A DNA stretch of 33,600 bases from Candidatus Woesearchaeota archaeon. GTDB lineage: Archaea > Nanobdellota > Nanobdellia > Woesearchaeales > JAGWAF01. The DNA lies in NCBI GenBank assembly GCA_018302085.1, contig JAGWAF010000049.1, positions 1-33,600 of the forward strand, given 5' to 3'. Position 1 is the stretch's first letter, and each line of letters begins with the position of its first letter. A model generated the notes under the pieces. That model did no database searches. It had not been told where the DNA came from and was given only the letters and a program-made list of their open reading frames with translations. This document shows positions 27,264-33,600 of the stretch, piece by piece. The position numbers and the translations under genes are program-made.

Positions 27264-27329
27264 TTAAGTTTTGCCAAGTCGTTTGCGCTTTTCTTTCTTC
27301 ATGCGCTTGCGTTGCCATTTCCAACGCAT
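27264..27329 (-). CDS. Putative ribosomal protein eL41-like micropeptide (21 aa)
   Basis: Minus-strand ATG...TAA encoding MRWKWQRKRMKKEKRKRLGKT; below the ORF-track size cutoff. Confidence 0.45.
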   Translation of the reverse strand: MRWKWQRKRMKKEKRKRLGKT

Positions 27330-27395
27330 CTGCCCCTTTTTTTTCCAACGTCGTGAACTTCGTTTCATGCTGTATACCTCAAATGTTATCTCAAA

Positions 27396-27470
27396 TGCCC
27401 CCGTCGGGATTTGAACCCGAGTCGCAAGCTCGAAAAGCTCGCATGATTGGCCGGACTACACTACAGGGGC
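27396..27470 (-). tRNA. tRNA-Glu(UUC), no intron
   Basis: GCCCCTG...CGAGC-TTTTCGA-GCTCG...GGGTTCAAATCCCGACGGGGGCA forms a cloverleaf; no encoded CCA. Confidence 0.93.
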
Positions 27471-27479
27471 TCTTAATGA

Positions 27480-27596
27480 TGGGCCCTCGGGGACTTTCAC
27501 ATTGCTGTTTTGAACCCCGGACCGCTGGCTGTCTTGAGTGTGCTAGAACACCGCCATATAAGACCAGCGCTCTAGACCAGGCTGAGCTATGGGCCC
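27480..27596 (-). tRNA. tRNA-Ile(UAU) with two introns (anticodon loop 27531-27556; T-loop 27494-27508)
   Basis: Mature GGGCCCA-TA-GCTC-AGCCTGGTCTA-GAGC-G-CTGGT-CTTATAA-GCCAG-CGGTC-CGGGG-TTCAAAT-CCCCG-AGGGCCC-A (76 nt) only if a 26-nt and a 15-nt insert are removed. Confidence 0.8.
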
Positions 27597-27620
27597 ATCA
27601 GGTACTGCGAAATCGTAAAC

Positions 27621-27632
27621 CATTTATAAAGC
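27621..27632 (-). promoter_or_regulatory. TATA box upstream of tRNA-Ile
   Basis: GCTTTATAAATG on the minus strand, about 25-36 nt upstream of the tRNA 5' end. Confidence 0.5.
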
Positions 27633-27738
27633 TTTTGACAAATTCATTTGTTTATACTCTCGATTCCTTCTTGCCAGGTGCAAGCCAGTTAAGTGCGTAA
27701 AGATAAAGAATTTATACTGCATCGGCTCCTATTTTTCC

Positions 27739-28611
27739 ATGCTTGTTCAAATTTCCCAACAGCCCCTCCAAAAACCGGACTGGATTAGGGTAAGGCTTCC
27801 AACCACGGAACAATTTTCACGTCTGAAAACTATGCTCAGAAGGGCAAGTCTACACACGGTTTGCGAAGAAGCAGCGTGCCCCAATATTTACGAATGTTTT
27901 TCCCAAGGTGTTGCAACGTTCATGATAATGGGGGATGTTTGCACTCGTCATTGTCTCTATTGCCATGTCAAATCAGGAAAACCTCATTATTTTGATGATA
28001 ATGAACCGAGAAAAGTTGCAGAGAGTGTGCGTCACTTAGGTCTTCACTATACGGTTATCACTAGTGTCACTCGAGACGACCTTCCTGATGGGGGGGCAAC
28101 ATGGTTTGCGCGAACGATACAACAGGTTAAGGAGAAAAGCTCTTGCATTGTCGAGGTGCTTGTTCCTGATTTTCAGTACAGCCCTGATTCGTTGAAGACG
28201 GTTGTCGCGGCTTCCCCCGATGTCTTTTCGCACAATATCGAAACCGTGCAGCGCGTTTATCCCCATGTCAGGCCACGCGGGGACTTCAAAAAAAGCTTAC
28301 AACTTTTGAAGGACATAAAAAAAATAAATCCTGCCATGCACACAAAATCAGGATTCATGCTAGGACTTGGAGAAGCTCATGAGGAAATTGTGGAACTGCT
28401 CCATCAGTTGAGGGATGTTGGTTGCGATTTTCTTTCTGTCGGGCAATATCTGCAACCATCTCCAAAACACGTAAAGGTACAAAAGTTTTATACTCCAGAA
28501 GAATTTTTTCAGATACAAAAAAGGGCATATCAGCTTGGTTTTAAGCATGTGGAAGCGGGTCCACTCGTGAGGAGTTCATATCGTGCAGACAAATTAAAGG
28601 AAAAATTATGA
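27739..28611 (+). CDS. lipA: Lipoyl synthase
   Basis: CEEAACPNIYEC (auxiliary cluster), CTRHCLYC (radical SAM), C-terminal VRSSYRAD. Confidence 0.94.
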   Translation: MLVQISQQPLQKPDWIRVRLPTTEQFSRLKTMLRRASLHTVCEEAACPNIYECFSQGVATFMIMGDVCTRHCLYCHVKSGKPHYFDDNEPRKVAESVRHLGLHYTVITSVTRDDLPDGGATWFARTIQQVKEKSSCIVEVLVPDFQYSPDSLKTVVAASPDVFSHNIETVQRVYPHVRPRGDFKKSLQLLKDIKKINPAMHTKSGFMLGLGEAHEEIVELLHQLRDVGCDFLSVGQYLQPSPKHVKVQKFYTPEEFFQIQKRAYQLGFKHVEAGPLVRSSYRADKLKEKL

Positions 28612-28901
28612 AAAGCATTTACAAAGTTCCACGGGGAAAATTAATTAGGGTTGATTGTGTTCTTGATCAGGAGAGGAATGAGAAGATTAAAGCGATCAAA
28701 ATCACAGGAGATTTTTTCTGTCACCCTGAAGAAAAATTTAATGCCATTGAGCAAGGGTTATATGATACTTATTTTGAAGAGGCAGCACTTCTTGAAAAAA
28801 TAAAAAAAATAATTCATGAAGAGAAACTTTCCATCTTAGGATTTTCTCCTGAAGACTTAGCAAAAGCTATTCTGTTATGTACCCCGATGTGCAAACCATG
28901 A
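28608..28901 (+). CDS. lplB: Lipoate-protein ligase accessory/C-terminal domain protein (LplB-like)
   Basis: PRGKLIRVDCVLDQERNEKIKAIKITGDFFCHPEEKFNAIEQGL matches the LplA C-terminal domain; ATGA overlaps both sides. Confidence 0.85.
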   Translation: MKSIYKVPRGKLIRVDCVLDQERNEKIKAIKITGDFFCHPEEKFNAIEQGLYDTYFEEAALLEKIKKIIHEEKLSILGFSPEDLAKAILLCTPMCKP

Positions 28902-29656
28902 ACATTCGTTGTATCTCTCTCCAACAGCATAATGCGGCCATGAACATGGCTCTTGACGAGGCGTTAACTGAAAGTATTGGCTCCGGGGTGGCCCCGGCAA
29001 CGTTGCGATTCTACACATGGAGTCCCCCCGCAATTTCCATTGGTTATTTCCAAAGTCTTACCGAAGAAGTCGATTCGGAAGAATGTAAAAAAAATAAGAT
29101 TGATCTTGTACGAAGAATGACGGGCGGGGGAGCCGTTTTTCATGACAAAGAAATTACATACAGTTTTATCGTGAAAGAAAACAATCCATTGATTCACAAA
29201 GATCTTCTCAAATCCTATCAACATATTTGTGGCGCCATTGTCTACGGGTTATCTCAATTTGGACTTGGCGCAGAATTTGCTCCCATCAATGACATTCTCG
29301 TTGGAGGAAAGAAAATTTCTGGCAATGCACAGACACGAAAAAATAAGTGCATCCTCCAACATGGTACCCTTTTGCTCGATGTTGATGTTGACAATATGTT
29401 TTCATTATTGAAGGTGCCGAATGAAAAGCTGAAAGGGAAATTGATTGCTGAAGTTAAAGAAAGAGTTACGAGCATGAGGCATTGTCTGGGAAGGTTGGTG
29501 ACTCCAGAAGAAATGCAGCAAGCATTACTCAAAGGATTTCAAAAAACATTCCCTGTTCCTTTTTTTGACGGAACAATAAGCCCTTCAGAACTTCAAAAAG
29601 CTCTGATGCTAAAAACAACAAAATATTTAAACCGTCAATGGCTTGAGCTGAGATAA
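28898..29656 (+). CDS. lplA: Lipoate-protein ligase A catalytic subunit
   Basis: NMALDEALTESI, VRRMTGGGAVFHDKEITYSFI, INDILVGGKKISGNAQTRKNKCILQHGTLLLDVD. Confidence 0.92.
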   Translation: MNIRCISLQQHNAAMNMALDEALTESIGSGVAPATLRFYTWSPPAISIGYFQSLTEEVDSEECKKNKIDLVRRMTGGGAVFHDKEITYSFIVKENNPLIHKDLLKSYQHICGAIVYGLSQFGLGAEFAPINDILVGGKKISGNAQTRKNKCILQHGTLLLDVDVDNMFSLLKVPNEKLKGKLIAEVKERVTSMRHCLGRLVTPEEMQQALLKGFQKTFPVPFFDGTISPSELQKALMLKTTKYLNRQWLELR

Positions 29657-30774
29657 TGCCTCCTCTCAAAGTTTCTTATCTCAAAAACGTTCCCCCGATA
29701 CAGAAGGAGTTAAAACTTTCTTCCGTGCGATTTTTGCAAATTCTCGATGAACAAGGAAACTGTAATGAAAAAATCAAACCGAAGATTTCAGAATCAACGC
29801 TTCGTGAGTGGTACAAGCTTATGGTGCTAACGCGAAAGACTGACGAAAAATTGTTTGTGCTGCAACGCCAAGGAAGAATTTCAACATTTGCACAAGTGAA
29901 AGGACAAGAGGCTTCACAAATCGGAAGCGTGGGTGCGTTGCAGAAAGAAGATTGGATTGTGCAAGCATTCAGGGAAACCGCGGCGATGCTCATGCGTGGC
30001 GTTCCTCCGAAAAACATCATGGCATACTATGGTGGGGACGGTAGAGGTAGTGTTTATCCTGAGGGTACAAATATGCTTCCCATTGCAATTCCTGTAGGTT
30101 CACAAATTCCCCATGCCGTAGGGATTGCGTGGGGTATGAAATTAAAAAAAGAAAAGAATGTTTGTCTTGTATATTTTGGGGATGGGGCAACCAGTGAAGG
30201 GGACTTTCATGAAGCCATGAATTTTGCAGGGGTTTTTCAACTGCCTTGTATTTTTGTTTGCCAGAATAATCAATGGGCAATTTCTGTGCCAAGAGCCAGA
30301 CAGACAGCTTCCGCATCCATAGCGCAAAAAGCCGTTGCGTATGGTTTTGAGGGAATTCAGGTAGATGGCAATGATGTCTTCGCAGTGTATGCAGCGACAC
30401 AACAGGCGGTACAAAAAGCAAGAGTGGGCAAGGGTCCTACCCTTATTGAATGTTACACTTACCGTTTAGCAGATCATACAACGAGCGATGATGCGAAACG
30501 CTATCGTGATGAGAAAGAAGTTGCAGCATGGATAAAAAAAGATCCACTTGTCAGGTTTAAAAAATATTTGGAGAAGAAAAAGATATGGAATACAAAATAT
30601 GAGGAAGCTATCCAAAAAGAGATTGAAGGCATTGTCGAAAGAAATGTTCAAGAGTATGAAAATATGGGGGTACCTCCTGTAGAATATTTATTTAATCACA
30701 TGTACAAAGAAATGCCCCCAGCGCTCAAAGAACAACTTGCGTATATTAAACAATTTGAAAGGAAAAAAGAGTAA
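29656..30774 (+). CDS. pdhA: Pyruvate/2-oxoacid dehydrogenase E1 component alpha
   Basis: TPP-binding GDGATSEGDFHEAMNFAGVFQLPCIFVCQNNQWAIS. Confidence 0.93.
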   Translation: MPPLKVSYLKNVPPIQKELKLSSVRFLQILDEQGNCNEKIKPKISESTLREWYKLMVLTRKTDEKLFVLQRQGRISTFAQVKGQEASQIGSVGALQKEDWIVQAFRETAAMLMRGVPPKNIMAYYGGDGRGSVYPEGTNMLPIAIPVGSQIPHAVGIAWGMKLKKEKNVCLVYFGDGATSEGDFHEAMNFAGVFQLPCIFVCQNNQWAISVPRARQTASASIAQKAVAYGFEGIQVDGNDVFAVYAATQQAVQKARVGKGPTLIECYTYRLADHTTSDDAKRYRDEKEVAAWIKKDPLVRFKKYLEKKKIWNTKYEEAIQKEIEGIVERNVQEYENMGVPPVEYLFNHMYKEMPPALKEQLAYIKQFERKKE

Positions 30775-31742
30775 TGGCAAATCTCAACATTGTAGAAGCA
30801 TTGAATCTTGCACTGAAGCAAGAAATGAAAAAAGATTCCAAGGTGCTAGTTCTTGGAGAAGATGTAGGTGTTGACGGCGGAGTTTTTAGAGTAACCCAAG
30901 GAATTATAGAAGAATATGGTGAAAATAGGGTCATCGACACGCCACTCTCTGAGCTTGGTATTGTAGGAACAAGTGTTGGTTTGGCCATCTATGGTTTTAA
31001 GCCCGTCGCTGAAATTCAATTCGATGGATTTATTTATCCAGCGTTCAATCAAATTATTAATCACGTTGCAAGGATGCGATATCGCTCAATGGGAAAGTAC
31101 ACCTGTCCTCTCGTTATTCGTGCACCATATTGCGGGGGCATTCATGCATTAGAGCATCATAGCGAAAGCATGGAAGCGCTCTATGCGCACATTCCTGGAT
31201 TAAAGGTCGTTATTCCTAGCAATCCTTATGATGCAAAAGGATTGTTAATTTCCGCAATTCGTGATCCTGATCCCGTGCTTTTTTTGGAACCTAAACGCAT
31301 CTATCGCGCCATAAAACAAGAAGTTCCAGAGAAAGAATACACAGTTCCCATTGGAAAAGCAAAAATTGTTCGAGAAGGAACTGATCTTACTCTTATCGCT
31401 TGGGGCGCAATGGTGCGAGAGGTACAAGCGGCTGCAGATCAAGTAGATCTCTCTTGTGAAGTTATAGACGTGAGAACTCTTTCCCCTTTTGATGCGGAAA
31501 CAATTATCGAAAGTGTTAAAAAAACTGGAAGAGCTATCATCGTGCATGAAGCACCGAGAACATGTGGTTTTGGCGCGGAGATTAGCGCTCAAATTACAGA
31601 AAAAATGATAACGCAGTTGAAAGCCCCGGTATTGAGAGTGACAGGGTTTGACACTATTTTTCCACTTTACAAATTAGAAAATGACTATCTTCCAAATCCT
31701 GAACGTATTATTGATGCAATAAAAAAGGTGATGATGTTCTGA
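30774..31742 (+). CDS. pdhB: Pyruvate/2-oxoacid dehydrogenase E1 component beta
   Basis: NIVEALNLALKQEMKKDSKVLVLGEDVGVDGGVFRVTQGI...DTPLSELGIVGTSVGLA. Confidence 0.94.
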   Translation: MANLNIVEALNLALKQEMKKDSKVLVLGEDVGVDGGVFRVTQGIIEEYGENRVIDTPLSELGIVGTSVGLAIYGFKPVAEIQFDGFIYPAFNQIINHVARMRYRSMGKYTCPLVIRAPYCGGIHALEHHSESMEALYAHIPGLKVVIPSNPYDAKGLLISAIRDPDPVLFLEPKRIYRAIKQEVPEKEYTVPIGKAKIVREGTDLTLIAWGAMVREVQAAADQVDLSCEVIDVRTLSPFDAETIIESVKKTGRAIIVHEAPRTCGFGAEISAQITEKMITQLKAPVLRVTGFDTIFPLYKLENDYLPNPERIIDAIKKVMMF

Positions 31743-32932
31743 TGGTATTCGTTTTTAATTTTCCAGATGTTGGTGAAGGTCTCACAGAAGGTACTGTTGT
31801 AAAATGGCTTGTAAAACAAGGAGATAATGTGAAAAAAGATCAAATTATTGCTGAGATAGAAACTGCAAAGGCAGTTGTAGAAATTCCTACTCCTAAAACA
31901 GGAAAGATCATTACACTACATTACAAAGCTGGGGAAATTGTAAAAGTAGGCCAACCACTCGTCACAATTGAAGAACAGGAAAGTGCATTGCAGAAAAAAA
32001 TTCCTGAAATCAAAACGGAAGAGAAAAAAGTAGAAAAGGCAACTGGAAAAGCGAGTATGGCGGAAAAAGCAGGAGGTGTAGTCGGATTTCTTGAAGAAGA
32101 ACAAAAAGTTATTGCTCCAAAACAAAAAATTCACATTGAAAGAAGGGAACAGGGAATGCTATTTGGAAAGGGCAAGGAGATTGCAAAGCAGAGCATAGAC
32201 GCTCCTAAAATAGGATTTGAAAGTTATGGCAAAGTTCTCCAAATACCGCTCAGCAGTGTACGAACGGCTATTGCTCAACACCTCTCACAAAGCTGGCAAA
32301 CAATTCCCCATGTCATGCACTATGATGAAGCTGATGTTACTGAACTCTGGAATGTGAGGGAGAAAGAAAAAAAAGTCGCTGAAAAGAAAAATATTAAACT
32401 TACCTTTTTACCCTTTATTATAAGGGCATGCATTGCAGCGTTTAAAGATAATCCATATTTGAACTCTTCTCTCGATGAAACCAATAGGATCATTGTGGTA
32501 AAAAATTATTACAACATCGGATTTGCTGTTGACGCACCACAGGGGTTACTTGTTCCAGTCATCAAAAAAGCGGACGATAAAAGTGTTCTTGAATTAGCTG
32601 CCGAAATTCAAACCCTAGCAGAGAAGGCTCGTGACAAAAAACTTTCTCCTGAAGACATGAGCGGAGGAACTTTTACCATCACAAATATTGGCAGTGTCGG
32701 GGGTTTGGCAGCAACACCCATAATCAATTCTCCGGAAGCGGCCATCCTTGGATTGTATCGTATTCTAGACAAGCCAGTTGTTCGTAATGGAAAAATAGAA
32801 ATCAGAAAAATACTTCCCTTAACGATCAGCTTCGATCATCGCATTCTCGACGGAGCACAAGCAGCCAAATTCATGAACGCCCTTAAGGAACACCTTGAAG
32901 ATCCAGATCGGCTGTTAGTGGATTTAAGCTGA
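31742..32932 (+). CDS. pdhC: Dihydrolipoamide acyltransferase (E2)
   Basis: Lipoyl domain EIETAKAVVEIPTP; catalytic SFDHRILDGAQAAKF. Confidence 0.93.
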   Translation: MVFVFNFPDVGEGLTEGTVVKWLVKQGDNVKKDQIIAEIETAKAVVEIPTPKTGKIITLHYKAGEIVKVGQPLVTIEEQESALQKKIPEIKTEEKKVEKATGKASMAEKAGGVVGFLEEEQKVIAPKQKIHIERREQGMLFGKGKEIAKQSIDAPKIGFESYGKVLQIPLSSVRTAIAQHLSQSWQTIPHVMHYDEADVTELWNVREKEKKVAEKKNIKLTFLPFIIRACIAAFKDNPYLNSSLDETNRIIVVKNYYNIGFAVDAPQGLLVPVIKKADDKSVLELAAEIQTLAEKARDKKLSPEDMSGGTFTITNIGSVGGLAATPIINSPEAAILGLYRILDKPVVRNGKIEIRKILPLTISFDHRILDGAQAAKFMNALKEHLEDPDRLLVDLS

Positions 32933-32933
32933 G

Positions 32934-32981
32934 GAGAAGTTTGAAATAATAAGGAATACTCAAACTTCTCTAGAGAACTTT
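32934..32981. repeat. R1 repeat fragment (complete hairpin 1, truncated hairpin 2, then T-run)
   Basis: GAGAAGTTTGAAATAATAAGGAATACTCAAACTTCTCTAGAGAACTTTTTT, beginning 2 nt after the pdhC stop. Confidence 0.75.
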
Positions 32982-33060
32982 TTTCTTTTTTGTTCAAAAA
33001 TAATATTTTTGCTCACAAAAACAAAAACTATAAAAAGAGCTGAATAATTTTCCGAACGTT

Positions 33061-33303
33061 ATGATGCGTGTGAAAGTGTACTCGACGAAAAACTGCCCGG
33101 GGTGTGAAAAGGTTAAATCTTTTCTCAAAGAACACAAAGTTGCTTTTCAAACGATAGACATTTCTGAGGACGCGCAAGCTTTAACAGAAATGATTGAACG
33201 CACAGGACAAATGAAGGTCCCTGTGACAGAGATTGATGGTGAATTAATTGTTGGTGCGATGATTTCTCAGATTGCAGAAAAGTTAGGGATTGAAGGGTAT
33301 TAA
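33061..33303 (+). CDS. Glutaredoxin/NrdH-like protein
   Basis: VYSTKNCPGCEKVKSFLKEHKVAFQTIDISED...TGQMKVPVTEIDGELIVGA. Confidence 0.88.
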   Translation: MMRVKVYSTKNCPGCEKVKSFLKEHKVAFQTIDISEDAQALTEMIERTGQMKVPVTEIDGELIVGAMISQIAEKLGIEGY

Positions 33304-33312
33304 TAAAAAAAC

Positions 33313-33429
33313 TGCGCTGGCCGGGAATTGAACCCGGGCCGAAGCCTTTTCGCAAGTGCGAAAAGACCAGAAAAATTCTGGTTTTCGCTGCCTTGGCAAG
33401 GCCCCATTGTACCACTCAACCACCAGCGC
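33313..33429 (-). tRNA. tRNA-Gly(GCC) with anticodon-loop intron (33348-33393, 46 nt)
   Basis: Mature GCGCTGG-TG-GTTG-AGTGGTA-CAAT-G-GGGCC-TTGCCAA-GGCTT-CGGC-CCGGG-TTCAATT-CCCGG-CCAGCGC-A (71 nt); intron has a strong internal hairpin. Confidence 0.88.
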
Positions 33430-33432
33430 ATA

Positions 33433-33592
33433 TGGGCCCACCCGGACTTTCGTTATTTTGCGACTGAACGTAAGGTTCATGAGATTGAAAATCTCACTTG
33501 AACGCTTTTTACCAGATTTTTCGCAAAAATCTGTTCGAACCGGGGATCTACTCCGTGTAAGGGAGTTGTCATAGCCACTAGACCATAGGCCC
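33433..33592 (-). tRNA. tRNA-Val(UAC) with T-loop intron (33447-33533, 87 nt)
   Basis: Mature GGGCCTA-TG-GTCT-AGTGGCTA-TGAC-A-ACTCC-CTTACAC-GGAGT-AGATC-CCCGG-TTCGAAT-CCGGG-TGGGCCC-A (73 nt) after removing an 87-nt insert between positions 59 and 60. Confidence 0.85.
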
Positions 33593-33600
33593 ATGCTGAG

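Noticed and set aside
27353-27700. 115-aa ORF across the tRNA genes
   Set aside because: Open frame over tRNA-Glu and tRNA-Ile on the opposite strand; not coding.
33125-33594. Minus-strand ORFs of 96 and 103 aa at the window end
   Set aside because: They translate the tRNA-Gly and tRNA-Val genes and antisense glutaredoxin.

Overview
The window is archaeal chromosomal DNA. The gene content is archaeal: PolD DP1/DP2, Orc1/Cdc6, RFC small subunit, FEN1, Hjc, TFE, histone, PAN, EndA, Trm5. I did not establish the exact lineage; a DPANN or related small-genome euryarchaeal-type lineage is an inference. Main content: (i) three tandem paralogous lipoproteins; (ii) informational genes rfcS, tyrS, pan, trm5, fen1, endA, RNase Z, histone, eIF2B-like, tfe and hjc; (iii) an AT-rich intergenic region next to orc1/cdc6-polB-polC that looks like the replication origin, with a 16-bp tandem repeat and two oppositely oriented ORB-like sites; (iv) a lipA-lplB-lplA-pdhA-pdhB-pdhC operon; (v) four tRNA genes, three of them interrupted. 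The most notable observations are: tRNA-Ile(UAU) and tRNA-Val(UAC) both appear to carry an intron inside the T-loop at the same 59/60 position, with bulge-helix-bulge geometry; tRNA-Ile also has an anticodon-loop intron; and two families of intergenic double-hairpin repeats are scattered through the window, whose copies show compensatory base changes. All calls come from reading sequence and ORF translations by eye. No database search or folding was run.
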